In this document: positions 18,142-26,519 of the stretch, in pieces
Position numbering within the stretch: the stretch's first letter is position 1
Layout: each line of letters begins with the position of its first letter
Source of the DNA: Spartobacteria bacterium
Lineage (GTDB): Bacteria > Verrucomicrobiota > Verrucomicrobiia > Chthoniobacterales > UBA10450
Direction: 5' to 3'
Assembly (NCBI GenBank): GCA_003167365.1
Contig: PMTM01000016.1
Coordinates: forward strand, 1-61,779
Length of the DNA: 61,779 nt
Position numbers and translations under genes: made by a program
Notes under the pieces: model-generated
What the model was told of the DNA's origin: nothing
What the model saw: only the letters and a program-made list of their open reading frames with translations
The model's database searches: none

Positions 18142-18235
18142 GGTTGAGAGTTCGTAGTTGAGAGTTGAGAGTCCAAGCTTGCCAACTCAACCCTCAACCC
18201 TCAACTCCGAAAGCTTTCGCGAGCGAGGCTCTCAA
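18142..18235. repeat. Heptameric inverted repeat between recN and the MBL gene
   Basis: TTGAGAG-type heptamers at 18143-18171 face their complements (CCCTCAA/CTCAACT) at 18183-18206 and 18229-18235. The divergent start regions of recN and the metallo-beta-lactamase-fold gene both lie in it, giving both proteins possible SxLxTxxS-type N-terminal extensions. It could form a long hairpin. It is probably a mobile or slippage-derived repeat similar in style to those at 35.8 and 46 kb. Confidence 0.6.
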
Positions 18236-19003
18236 CTCTGCCTCACTTTCCTTGGGACCGGCACTTCGCAGGGCGTGCCGATGATCGGCTGCGATTGCGC
18301 GGTGTGTCGCTCCAGCGATCCGCGCGACCAACGGCTGCGTTCATCGATTTATGTGGAAACGCCGGAGGGTTCGTGGGTGGTCGATACCGGCACCGATTTC
18401 AGGACGCAAGCGCTCCGCGAAAACATTCGAAGAGTCGATGCTGTCATTTTCACGCATTCGCACACGGACCACATTATGGGCTTCGACGATCTCCGCCGCT
18501 TTTCGCATGCGCGCGGGTCGATGCCGGTTTATGCCTCCGCCGAAACGATGCGCGATCTTGAGCGAGTTTTTGAATTTGCCTTCAAGGGCTCGAATCCGTT
18601 TCCCGGTTATTTGAAACCGGAGCCGCACGTGATTGATGGACCATTTAAGTTAGGCTCGACAACCATCACACCGTTGCCTGTGCCACACGGTAATTTTCTG
18701 GTGAACGGCTATCTCTTTGCCCGCGATGGCGAAAAACTAGTGGCGTACTTGAGCGATTGCAGCGCAGTGCCTACTGCGATTGCGGATATTATCGTGGGCG
18801 TGAAAGCGCTGATCATCGATGCTCTTCGAGAAAAACCGCACCCGACTCATTTGAGTGTGGAGCAGGCTTTGGAGGTCGCGTCACGAGTGCGCCCGAGCAA
18901 AACTTATTTCACGCACATTGCCCATGAATTGCCGCAGGCAGCGGAATCGCGACTTCCTGCCGGAACACATATCGCGTACGACGGTCTCAAGCTCAGTTTG
19001 TAA
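18158..19003 (+). CDS. MBL-fold hydrolase (PhnP/phosphoribosyl cyclic phosphodiesterase-like)
   Basis: A metallo-beta-lactamase-fold enzyme of about 255-281 residues. The start LTFLGTGTSQGVPMIGCDC, followed by VCRSSDPRDQRLRSS, is typical of PhnP-like phosphodiesterases, with Cys residues that may bind a structural metal. The catalytic metal motif is THSHTDHIMG; later ligands are LPVPHG, YLSDCSA and THIAHE. It probably hydrolyses a cyclic phosphodiester or similar ester. The only start codon ahead of the conserved part is a TTG at 18158 inside the heptamer repeat, so the exact start is uncertain. Its TAA is followed directly by the ATG of the next gene. Confidence 0.82.
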   Translation: MRVESPSLPTQPSTLNSESFRERGSQLCLTFLGTGTSQGVPMIGCDCAVCRSSDPRDQRLRSSIYVETPEGSWVVDTGTDFRTQALRENIRRVDAVIFTHSHTDHIMGFDDLRRFSHARGSMPVYASAETMRDLERVFEFAFKGSNPFPGYLKPEPHVIDGPFKLGSTTITPLPVPHGNFLVNGYLFARDGEKLVAYLSDCSAVPTAIADIIVGVKALIIDALREKPHPTHLSVEQALEVASRVRPSKTYFTHIAHELPQAAESRLPAGTHIAYDGLKLSL

Positions 19004-20572
19004 ATGAAGCATTACCGATTTTTGTTCCTGTTTTTTTTCGCGCTTGCGATCGATGCTGACGCGGAGGCTCCGCTTACTGCATCGACGATCGTCGTCTATA
19101 ACAAGACAGTTTCGGATTCAGTCGCCCTGGCGACTTTTTATGCGCAGCAGCGCGGCATTGCGCGCGATCATCTCATCGGACTGGCTTGTTCGACCGAAGA
19201 GGAAATTAGCCGCGAAGAATACGACACGACCATCGCGGAGCCTTTGCGCGAGATTTTCAAGCAGCGGCAATGGTGGCGGCTGCGCGATACGCCGGAGCAA
19301 ACGATTGCCGGAAGCAATATTCATTTTGTTGCCACAATTAAAGGGATACCGCTCAAAATCCGCGGCACGACGTCGCCTTACCCCGGAGATGTACCGGGGC
19401 CCGCGCCGGTTTTGGACCGCAACGAAGCCTCAGTCGATTCGGAGTTGGCAACGCTGGCAATTCCGACGCGGCAGATTTCAGGACCGGGGGACAATCCATA
19501 TTTCAAAAGTTTTCGTCCAATTACTGCCATTGAGGATTCAACCCAGCTGCTGGTTTGTCGCTTGGATGGACCGACGACGGCGGCGGTGCGGCAGATAATT
19601 GTCGACTCAATCGCCGTGGAGAAAAATGGTCTGTGGGGACGCGCCTATATCGACAGTGCTCACAACACGTCTGGTGGAATGGAACTGGGCGATAAATGGC
19701 TCAGCGAGGTCAAAGAGCAGCTTCACAAAGTCGGCGTGCCGGTTGTTTACGATGACTTGCCTGCCGTTTTTCCGGATGGCTATCCGATGACGGACTGTGC
19801 GCTTTACTACGGTTGGTACACGCAAAACGTGGCCGGTCCTTTCAACCAGCCGGGCTTTCGATTCGTTCCGGGCGCGGTCGCGATTCATATCCATTCATAC
19901 AGCGCGAGCACGTTGCGAGACCCGAACGTCGGCTGGGTGGGGCCGCTCATCGCGAGGGGTGCGGCTGCGAGTATTGGCAATGTTTACGAACCGTTTCTGC
20001 AAATCACTGCCCACCTCGATCTCTTCAACGATCGGCTCCTGCATGGATTTACTCTCGCCGAAAGCGCTTATGCTTCGCTCCCGGCGCTCTCATGGATGGC
20101 GGTGGTGGTTGGAGATCCGCTTTACCGGCCGTACGCGACGTGGTTGCAAATCGACACGGCGCGCGATTCGAACAAGACGGCGGCGAACTGGCGGATGTAT
20201 CACGAGTTCGCTATCAAATACTTTCCGAACTCGTCGTCGCAGTACCGGTTGCTTGCCCGACAAGCCGCATCGCGCGCGAAAAATTGTCCAATGATAGAAG
20301 ACCTTGGGTTGATGGAAGCGGGCGATGGAAATTTTGCCGGCGCGACAAGTTATTTTCAGCAAGCCCGTACCTGTTACACGGCGCGCGACGACATTTTGCG
20401 CGTCGTTCTTGAAGAGGCGGACGCGTGGACGAAGCAAAACAAACCAAAACGTGCTCTCGATCTGGTTCGAAGCGTCTTAAGAATCGTTTCCGATGCGCCG
20501 GCCACGCCGCTGCTCAGAAAAATCGAGCACGATTTAACTACATCGCCTGCGATTCCGCCGAAGAAACCTTAG
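19004..20572 (+). CDS. TIGR03790 family secreted protein
   Basis: A 522-residue exported protein with a signal peptide (MKHYRFLFLFFFALAIDADA). The body has the family pattern VVYNKTVSDSVALATFYAQQ, then RGIARDHLIGL, then VATIKGIPLKIRG. A central block YYGWYTQNVAGPF and AVAIHIHSYSASTLR follows, and near 340 SIGNVYEPFL. Family members are common in Verrucomicrobiota, Planctomycetota and Acidobacteriota and have no defined activity. The C-terminal 130 residues look TPR-like (ARTCYTARDDILRVVLEEAD). It starts immediately after the stop of the MBL-fold gene, so the two are co-transcribed. Confidence 0.82.
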   Translation: MKHYRFLFLFFFALAIDADAEAPLTASTIVVYNKTVSDSVALATFYAQQRGIARDHLIGLACSTEEEISREEYDTTIAEPLREIFKQRQWWRLRDTPEQTIAGSNIHFVATIKGIPLKIRGTTSPYPGDVPGPAPVLDRNEASVDSELATLAIPTRQISGPGDNPYFKSFRPITAIEDSTQLLVCRLDGPTTAAVRQIIVDSIAVEKNGLWGRAYIDSAHNTSGGMELGDKWLSEVKEQLHKVGVPVVYDDLPAVFPDGYPMTDCALYYGWYTQNVAGPFNQPGFRFVPGAVAIHIHSYSASTLRDPNVGWVGPLIARGAAASIGNVYEPFLQITAHLDLFNDRLLHGFTLAESAYASLPALSWMAVVVGDPLYRPYATWLQIDTARDSNKTAANWRMYHEFAIKYFPNSSSQYRLLARQAASRAKNCPMIEDLGLMEAGDGNFAGATSYFQQARTCYTARDDILRVVLEEADAWTKQNKPKRALDLVRSVLRIVSDAPATPLLRKIEHDLTTSPAIPPKKP

Positions 20573-20623
20573 GAATGGAGAGCGCCGCTTCGTCGACGCC
20601 TAAGCCCAAATTCAGTTTCCCCC

Positions 20624-22915
20624 ATGAACTTGTTGAGTGCGCCCCGCCAGCCCTTCGTCGGTTTGGCGTTGATCGCTGGCATAGGAATTACTCTGGCGGA
20701 TTTTCTACCGTTTTCCTCGCTCGTTTTGCTTTGGGTATTGGCAATCGTGGCGATCGGCGTGCTGATTTGGCCGAGTTCGATTTTAACTCATGTGCTGGTC
20801 GGGACCGGTTTTTTTTGGCTGCATAGCTTTCATCTGCAGAACTCGCCCGGATTACGGCTCGCCGCGCAATTGGGCGGTGCTCCGCGGGCAATCAGTGCGA
20901 CCGGGGCCGTAATCAGCGAACCTAAGATAGCGTCGAATGGATTCTCTAATTTTTTGTTGCGCCTTGAGTCAATCGATCTCGAAAGGAAACACGAGCTGAC
21001 GGCCGCGACCATCATGGTGCGCTGGCGCGGGATTCCAGAATTCGGCGACGATTTGAAGTTGTTCGGCATCGCCGGAGAAGTTCCGAGTCCGCGCAATCCC
21101 GGCGAATTCGACCTGCGATCGTATCTCGCGCACCGCGATATTCACCGAAGTTTGTTGGTGCGTTACGCCGAGGATGGCGTGGTCCTTCAGCATGGCGGAG
21201 GAAATCCAATTTTGCGCGCCGCTCATACGTCGCGTGGTTGGATGCAAGCGACGCTATGCCGGGGGCTGGAGGATTCGCCGGACGTGCAGAATTTCATCAG
21301 CGGAATTGCGCTCGGCCTTCGACATCAGACGCCCGAAGACATCGAGGAACCGTTTCAACAAACTGGAACGTTGCATCTTTTTGCCGTGGCCGGCCTGCAC
21401 GTGGGGATCGTGGCTCGATTGTTGTGGATGTTGGCAACGGTAGCGCGGTTGTCGCGGAAATGGGCCGCAGGGTTGATTATTCCGCTCGTTCTTTTTTACG
21501 CAGCGGTCACCGGGTTGCATGTCTCGAGCGTGCGAGCGGCGATGATGTGTTCGATTCTCCTAGGCGGTTTGTTTTTCGAGCGAAAGGTTTTCGCCTTTAA
21601 CAGTCTCGCGGCGGCAGCGTTCTTTCTCCTTTGTTGGGATACGAACCAGTTTTTCACAACTGGTTTTCAGCTTTCCTTTGCTGTGGTCGGGGGAATTCTT
21701 CTGCTGGCCGAACCACTTTCACGCATGATGATCCGCTGGGTAACGCCTGATCCGTTTTTGCCGCGGAATTTATTGAGCGCCCCGCGACGGCTCATCCATG
21801 TTTGTTTTGGATGGATTTGCCGCGGTGCATCCGTTTCGTTGGCGGCCTGGATCGGTTCGCTGCCGCTGGTCTGGTGGTATTTCAATCTCGCCACGCCGAT
21901 TTCTCTGATCGCCAATCTGGTCGTCGTTCCACTTGCTTTCTTTATCCTTGCCATCGGACTGCTATCCCTCTTAACGGCGCCAATTCTTTCAACTGTTTCG
22001 GTTGTCTTTAACAGTACGAACTGGCTCTTGGCGAAACTCGTCTTCGCCCTCGTGCATTTATTCGCGCAAATCCCGGGTGGGCATTACTATTTTGAGCATC
22101 CACATTGGCCGGCGCCCGTAAACGCGAAGGTTATGGTGCTCGACGCCGGCGCGGGCGCCGCTGTGCATTTGCACTCAGGCAATGCCGACTGGCTGTTTGA
22201 TTGCGGAAGCGAGCGCAATTACGAGCGCACTCTTCGCGCCTATTTACATTCGGCGGGCGTGAATCGGCTGACTGGATTGTTGCTAACCCACGGCGATGCG
22301 CTTCACATCGGCGCCGCCGCGCGGCTGCTCGACGATTTGCCGCCAGGAATTTTGATCGACAATGCCGCGGGCGACCATTCCGTCGTTCATCGAAGATTGC
22401 GTTTGGAATTCTGGCGACGCGGATTTAGATCAAAGAAGTTATTTGCTGGTGAAGATGTCGCGCTCTCGCAATGCGTCCTCGCGAAAATTCTGCATCCGCC
22501 GCCGGGATTCGCCGCAACTACCGGTGACGACCAAGCGCTCGTAATCCAATTAACGATCGAGCCATCCACGAAAGTCTTGCTTTTGTCCGACAGCGGTTAC
22601 GAAACAGAAAACGCGCTGATCGCGAGTGGCGCCGATTTGCGCAGCGACGTTATTGTTAAGGGCCAGCATCATTCTGGTCAATCTGGATCCGACGCATTTC
22701 TTGATGCGGTGCGACCTCGATTGATCGTTGCCACGTCACGCGATTTTCCCGGGCACGAACGCGTAAGCGATGAGTGGGTCGCGGGCGTGCGCGCAAGAGG
22801 AATCAAACTTTTTCGTCAGGATGAAACCGGCGCGGTCGAGCTGCGGTTTGCGTCCGATGAGTGGATCGCTCGTGCCTACATTACCGGCGAAACTTTCCGA
22901 AGTTCGAACCGGTAG
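20624..22915 (+). CDS. comEC: ComEC/Rec2 DNA-uptake channel protein
   Basis: A 763-residue competence protein. The order is N-terminal helices, a DUF4131/OB-like segment (about 60-190), the Competence membrane domain with GIALGLRHQTPEDIEEPF and TGTLHLFAVAGLHVGIVARL (about 225-490), and a C-terminal MBL domain starting VMVLDAGAGAAVHLHSG. The MBL domain has LLTHGDALHIGAAA instead of HxHxDH, so metal binding is altered but the fold continues (LLLSDSGYE, VKGQHHSGQSGS). It forms the inner-membrane channel that carries single-stranded DNA into the cytoplasm. Its 3' end overlaps the convergent trmB by 40 bases. Confidence 0.92.
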   Translation: MNLLSAPRQPFVGLALIAGIGITLADFLPFSSLVLLWVLAIVAIGVLIWPSSILTHVLVGTGFFWLHSFHLQNSPGLRLAAQLGGAPRAISATGAVISEPKIASNGFSNFLLRLESIDLERKHELTAATIMVRWRGIPEFGDDLKLFGIAGEVPSPRNPGEFDLRSYLAHRDIHRSLLVRYAEDGVVLQHGGGNPILRAAHTSRGWMQATLCRGLEDSPDVQNFISGIALGLRHQTPEDIEEPFQQTGTLHLFAVAGLHVGIVARLLWMLATVARLSRKWAAGLIIPLVLFYAAVTGLHVSSVRAAMMCSILLGGLFFERKVFAFNSLAAAAFFLLCWDTNQFFTTGFQLSFAVVGGILLLAEPLSRMMIRWVTPDPFLPRNLLSAPRRLIHVCFGWICRGASVSLAAWIGSLPLVWWYFNLATPISLIANLVVVPLAFFILAIGLLSLLTAPILSTVSVVFNSTNWLLAKLVFALVHLFAQIPGGHYYFEHPHWPAPVNAKVMVLDAGAGAAVHLHSGNADWLFDCGSERNYERTLRAYLHSAGVNRLTGLLLTHGDALHIGAAARLLDDLPPGILIDNAAGDHSVVHRRLRLEFWRRGFRSKKLFAGEDVALSQCVLAKILHPPPGFAATTGDDQALVIQLTIEPSTKVLLLSDSGYETENALIASGADLRSDVIVKGQHHSGQSGSDAFLDAVRPRLIVATSRDFPGHERVSDEWVAGVRARGIKLFRQDETGAVELRFASDEWIARAYITGETFRSSNR

Positions 22916-23457
22916 ATCTCGAAGCCTCGCTCCTTGTATTGCGTCTCGAACGTCGATGCGGGGTAGTCGCTCCCATTGCTTTCCGCCAACCCGAAAAGTT
23001 CTGATTGCGCGGCCACCCCGCGAATCTGATCGAAATACTCCGCCTGGTCGGTGGCGATTCGCAAAACTCCATCGGGAACGAGGGCCGCATAGATTGCTTT
23101 CAGAAAATCAGGAGTAACAATGCGACGCTGTTCGTGTCTTCGCTTTGTCCACGGATCGGGAAATAGGAGATGAAACATTTCCACCGATTGCTCGGGCAGC
23201 AGATACCGGACGGCGTAGGGAGTATCGATCCTGAGTACGCGCATGTTGTCGATCGTGTCGGCCTTGCGGCAGGCTTTTTTGACGCGGTGCAGCAGTCGCT
23301 CGAAGCCTAGAAAATCCTTTCCCGGCGTTTGTTCCGCCAGGGCGAAAAGAAAGGCACCGTCGCCGCAGCCAAGATCGACGTGCAGCGGCGCGACCCGGCC
23401 GAAGATTTTCGGCAAATCGAGTGGTGCAAAGTACGACTCCGGGATCAGTCCGACCAC
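22876..23457 (-). CDS. trmB: tRNA (guanine-N7-)-methyltransferase TrmB
   Basis: A 193-residue SAM-dependent methyltransferase that makes m7G46 in tRNA. The SAM motif is LHVDLGCGDGAFLFALAEQ (about residues 25-43), followed by FLGFERLLHRVKKA and the family signature FHLLFPDPWTKRRHEQRRIV (about 93-112). The later FETQYKERGFEIYRFEL is the usual C-terminal TrmB motif. The listed start is a GTG. The frame stays open upstream with RGVESPRVRRESVS, so a slightly longer N-terminus is possible. It converges on comEC with a 40-base overlap. Confidence 0.93.
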   Translation of the reverse strand: MVGLIPESYFAPLDLPKIFGRVAPLHVDLGCGDGAFLFALAEQTPGKDFLGFERLLHRVKKACRKADTIDNMRVLRIDTPYAVRYLLPEQSVEMFHLLFPDPWTKRRHEQRRIVTPDFLKAIYAALVPDGVLRIATDQAEYFDQIRGVAAQSELFGLAESNGSDYPASTFETQYKERGFEIYRFELRKVSPVM

Positions 23458-23522
23458 GGAGACAGACTCGCGCCTGACGCGAGGCGATTCAACCCCGCGT
23501 ACAAACGTGTCGTAAACGAGAA

Positions 23523-23919
23523 TTAAGCGGTCGAGGTATCGCGTCCGCCGGGCCCGAAGCCTATGATTAGCATTACCGCAGCGAGTCCGACGTGCAGCCA
23601 GGTGTCAGCCATGTTGCTTGAAATCAAACCGAGCAGAGGCTTGTCCCCGTTCATGAAGCCCAGGATGGCCAACGATTGCGTAAACAATTCCGAAAATGCG
23701 GAAGAATGTCCGTGAGGCGCCGGCACCGGCCATGCCGCAGAGAAGAAAGACTGCTCCGGAAGCGAGATGAACGATGTTGTGCGCCGTATTGACGTGGAAG
23801 ATGCCGAGCAGCATCGGCATCCCGTTCCCGTTCATGTCGGTCGTGCAGGCCGGGACGAACCCGAGAACGCCGACGACAAGGAAGACGATACCGAAAAGAA
23901 TTGCAGCTGTCCTGACCAT
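23523..23919 (-). pseudogene. DUF4383 small membrane protein, frameshifted
   Basis: The 5' part (from 23919) encodes helices MVRTAAILFGIVFLVVGVLG and HNIVHLASGAVFLLCGMAGA up to FGIVYAI. The expected continuation LAILGFMNGDKPLLGLI and TWLHVGLAAVMLIIGFGPGG is in another frame, ending at 23523. Together they make the usual four-helix DUF4383 protein of about 130 residues. The shift lies near 23665-23685, around TCGTTGGCCATCC on the minus strand, and needs only one base. It is a recent pseudogene, a sequencing error or, less likely, programmed frameshifting. The protein's role in the membrane is unknown. Confidence 0.75.
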
Positions 23920-24016
23920 AGTTGCCTCCTATTAGGTTAAGAGCCTACGCTTATGGCAGTCGCGGCCCACACTGGCAAGCTGAAAACTGCGAAACAAAAA
24001 GGGCTTCGTGCTGTCT

Positions 24017-24028
24017 AAGATCGACAAT
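24017..24028 (+). repeat. Dispersed 12-mer AAGATCGACAAT, copy at the msrA start
   Basis: Exact 12-mer ending one base before the ATG of msrA (24030). Confidence 0.8.
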
Positions 24029-24029
24029 C

Positions 24030-24641
24030 ATGAAGGGACTTTTCCATCGGTTTTTGCTCGCGACGCTTGTGTTGATTGTCGATGGCACCGCCGCGCAGGG
24101 GCCGCCTCCGCCCAACGCCAGGACGGCCGTTTTGGCCGGCGGTTGTTTTTGGTGCATCCAGCCCTCATTCGACAAAGCACCGGGCGTGATCAAGACCCTG
24201 GTCGGCTATTGTGGCGGGACCGAACCGAACCCGACTTATGAGCTGGTCGGATCGGAAAAGACGAAGTACCGGGAATCAATCGAGATCACTTACGATCCGG
24301 CGAAGATTTCGTTCGATCAGTTGCTCGATATTTATTGGAAGGAGATCGATCCGACCCAGGCCGACGGCCAATTTACCGACATTGGACCGAGCTATCGGGC
24401 TGCGATCTTCGTTAGCAACGACGAAGAAAAAAAGATCGCGGAAGCATCGAAAGAAAAACTGGCGCGCTCAGGCAAGTTCGACAAACCGATCGTCACCGAG
24501 ATTCTACCCGGGATGAGATTTTATCCGGCCGAAGCCTATCATCAGAAATATTACCAACAGAATGCCGCGCACTTCGAAGCCTTCGAAGAAGGCTCTGGAC
24601 GTAAATCGTTCCAAAAGAAAATGTGGGGAAAATCGCCGTGA
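24030..24641 (+). CDS. msrA: Peptide methionine-S-sulfoxide reductase MsrA, secreted
   Basis: A 203-residue protein with a cleavable signal peptide (cut near GTAAQG) and a complete MsrA domain. The catalytic motif is AGGCFWC with the active Cys in GCFW, followed by VKT-type VGYCGGTEPNPTYE and the C-terminal MRFYPAEAYHQKYYQ. It reduces the S-epimer of methionine sulfoxide in exported proteins. The signal peptide points to the periplasm. The ATG at 24030 is chosen over an upstream in-frame start because it directly begins the signal peptide. No MsrB neighbour is present. The reductant in the periplasm is not evident here. Confidence 0.93.
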   Translation: MKGLFHRFLLATLVLIVDGTAAQGPPPPNARTAVLAGGCFWCIQPSFDKAPGVIKTLVGYCGGTEPNPTYELVGSEKTKYRESIEITYDPAKISFDQLLDIYWKEIDPTQADGQFTDIGPSYRAAIFVSNDEEKKIAEASKEKLARSGKFDKPIVTEILPGMRFYPAEAYHQKYYQQNAAHFEAFEEGSGRKSFQKKMWGKSP

Positions 24642-24681
24642 GTTAACGGCCGCGAGCCGACGCTGCAATGCCTAGCGCGTC

Positions 24682-25131
24682 CTAGTATTTAAACACTTGC
24701 GCTTGCTTCGACTCCACAAATTCTGCGTTGCTCACGGAAAGTGACTCGTTGAGTACCTTGGAAAGCTCTTGCGCCAAGACAATGGCAATGGCGCGCGCGT
24801 CTCGCGTATAAACGGGAATGGTAAACGAACCGGCGTTACGGTCGTAGCCGTAAATTGTGCCGTCGGTTTCCCAAACACAGTAGGCATGCCCGGCCGGATG
24901 ATCGTCATACCGGACCAGGAGAATCTTTGCCCAAAAATCTTGATCCAAACTGTGTTGGGTCTTTACCACCGCGAGGTAGTTGCAGGCCGAGATGACGCAG
25001 CCGTTCAGGACTACCAAATCGTCTTCGCCCGGCGTCAGAACGACAGGCTGTTGCGGGCGCGCGCCCAAGGTAAAGCAGGCGAGGAGAATAGCGGAGTGAT
25101 ACGCAGCTTTGCCAAGGAAACCAGGATTCAT
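24682..25131 (-). CDS. Secreted hypothetical protein, possible cysteine-peptidase-like fold
   Basis: A protein of about 149 residues starting MNPGFLGKAAYHSAILLACF, a likely signal peptide. An upstream in-frame start at 25188 exists but adds a non-signal extension. The mature part has GCVISACNYLAVV and HPAGHAYCVWETDGTIYGYD. A Cys near the start of a helix followed by a His and an Asp is reminiscent of papain-like or bacteriocin-leader peptidases, but no family is recognised. It ends in QAQVFKY. It lies next to tmRNA on the same strand, beyond the tmRNA terminator. Confidence 0.55.
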   Translation of the reverse strand: MNPGFLGKAAYHSAILLACFTLGARPQQPVVLTPGEDDLVVLNGCVISACNYLAVVKTQHSLDQDFWAKILLVRYDDHPAGHAYCVWETDGTIYGYDRNAGSFTIPVYTRDARAIAIVLAQELSKVLNESLSVSNAEFVESKQAQVFKY

Positions 25132-25220
25132 AGAATGAAGCAACCGAGAGATTATGGAAGTTATAAGATTTATAACACCTCCTCTCATTCATTGTGAAGC
25201 TTTATTTTGTTCAGAGCGAA

Positions 25221-25248
25221 GAAAAAGTTCTTGCCAAGACTTGGCAAG
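25221..25248 (-). terminator. Rho-independent terminator of tmRNA
   Basis: CTTGCCAAG and its complement (25230-25248) form a near-perfect 9-bp hairpin just past the tmRNA 3' end, followed on the minus strand by AACTTTTTC (25221-25229). Confidence 0.85.
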
Positions 25249-25252
25249 TTTT

Positions 25253-25608
25253 TGGAGGCGAGGGGAGTTGAACCCCTGTCCTCATCGCTATCCACGCAGC
25301 CATCTACATGTTTATCCGGTGTTTAGTTTTAAGGAGCCGAACGTTGCACCGGCACACTGCCGGCCCCCGAGCGTCCGCGAAATTCCTTCACCTTTCGACG
25401 CGGTCGCTCCGCCGAAAGATTAGCCTGCTGTCCACGTTTGGCGCCGTAGCAGGCGTCCAGCTCCAAACGTCACGGTCAATTAAGCCGCGAGAGCGAGATC
25501 TTGGTGATCTGCGTTTATTTGTTTTGGCTCGGTTTTTAACGAGGCCAACGAACCATCCTCGACATGCCGCCTGCGCTTCCAACAACAAGTCGAAGCCAGT
25601 ACGCCCCC
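25253..25608 (-). ncRNA. ssrA: Transfer-messenger RNA (tmRNA)
   Basis: A 356-nt one-piece tmRNA that rescues stalled ribosomes. The 5' end GGGGGCGTACTGGCTTCGAC pairs with the 3' end CGCCTCC, and the T-arm reads GGGGTTCAACTCCCC. CCA is not encoded. The tag frame ends ALAA then TAA at 25480-25482. Read back in frame it gives EPKQINADHQDLALAA (25483-25530), so the tag is probably Ala-EPKQINADHQDLALAA. The EPK start is like the tags I recall from Chlamydia, fitting a PVC bacterium. Pseudoknot regions follow the tag. The resume codon is inferred, not proven. Confidence 0.95.
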
Positions 25609-25624
25609 ATTTCTGAAGAATGGA

Positions 25625-25652
25625 AATATATCGCCCAAACGAAACAAAACAA
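25625..25652 (-). promoter_or_regulatory. Likely sigma-70 promoter of tmRNA
   Basis: On the minus strand TTGTTT (25647-25652) and TATATT (25625-25630) are separated by 16 bases and lie upstream of the mature tmRNA 5' end at 25608. This allows a short leader removed by RNase P. Confidence 0.55.
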
Positions 25653-25723
25653 TTAGGAAAACAGGAACGGACAACCTGGGTATTCGGTATTTCCTTCTTT
25701 CGGATTTCTGATTCTGTTGCTCC

Positions 25724-26515
25724 ATGCCAGAGCTCAAGAATTTCGCGGGCTCCGTCGCCGTGGTCGTGTCGAGCTGCGACGCATTCTTCGACGCTTGGCA
25801 GCCCTTCGCGGCATTCCTGCGAAAATTCTGGGCCGATTGTCCATTCGAAATTTTTCTGATCGTGAATCATTTGCGCGTCCGATCGGATTTGTTGAAGTCA
25901 ATCGCCGTGGGTGAAGACCAAGGCTGGAGTTCGAATATGCAGGCGGCGTTGAAACAGATCGCGCAACCGTACGTCCTCTACTTGCAAGAGGATTATTTTC
26001 TCGTTTCGCAGGTGCAGGGCGCGCAATTGGCGGAAGATTTCGCGCTTGTTATGGAAGCCGGCGCTGACTCGCTTTGTTTCCGCGCCCGCTCGGAACCAGA
26101 CGACGGTTTCCGATCGATTAACGATCGGTTCGGTGAGGTTCCGCTCCAATCCGACGGACGAACGCGCTGTCAGGTGACGCTCTGGAAACGCACCGCGCTT
26201 GAATCGATCTTGCGAGACCGTGAGACGGCGTGGGACTTTGAGGCGCGCGGGAGCGCACGAACCCAGCAAATGCGCATCCTCTCCTACGCCCGTCGCGAGA
26301 ACGCGCCGATCCATTATCTCATGTCGGCTATTTCGCGCGGCCTCTGGATGCCCGATGCCATCAAACTTTGCCGTGAGCACCAGGTGAAGATCGAGTGGGA
26401 TTTTCGGCCGGGTTATTCTCCACGTCCATGGCAGCGGCGTCTGCGGCGTGCGGTTGGCCGGTCGCGCCTGCGACGCGAGTTGCGCGCTTTAGAAGGCAAG
26501 GAAATCGAAATATAG
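25724..26515 (+). CDS. Glycosyltransferase-like protein
   Basis: A 263-residue cytoplasmic protein. The N-terminal strand VAVVVSSCDAFFDAWQPFAA and the acidic motif YVLYLQEDYFLVSQV (about residues 84-98) resemble a GT-A glycosyltransferase with a diverged DxD. The C-terminal 40 residues are strongly basic (PRPWQRRLRRAVGRSRLRRE), suggesting membrane or nucleic-acid contact. It is followed four bases later by a sulfotransferase, so the pair may build or decorate a sulfated glycan. Family assignment rests on fold-like motifs only. The ATG at 25724 is the first in frame after the tmRNA promoter region. Confidence 0.6.
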   Translation: MPELKNFAGSVAVVVSSCDAFFDAWQPFAAFLRKFWADCPFEIFLIVNHLRVRSDLLKSIAVGEDQGWSSNMQAALKQIAQPYVLYLQEDYFLVSQVQGAQLAEDFALVMEAGADSLCFRARSEPDDGFRSINDRFGEVPLQSDGRTRCQVTLWKRTALESILRDRETAWDFEARGSARTQQMRILSYARRENAPIHYLMSAISRGLWMPDAIKLCREHQVKIEWDFRPGYSPRPWQRRLRRAVGRSRLRRELRALEGKEIEI

Positions 26516-26519
26516 CGTC

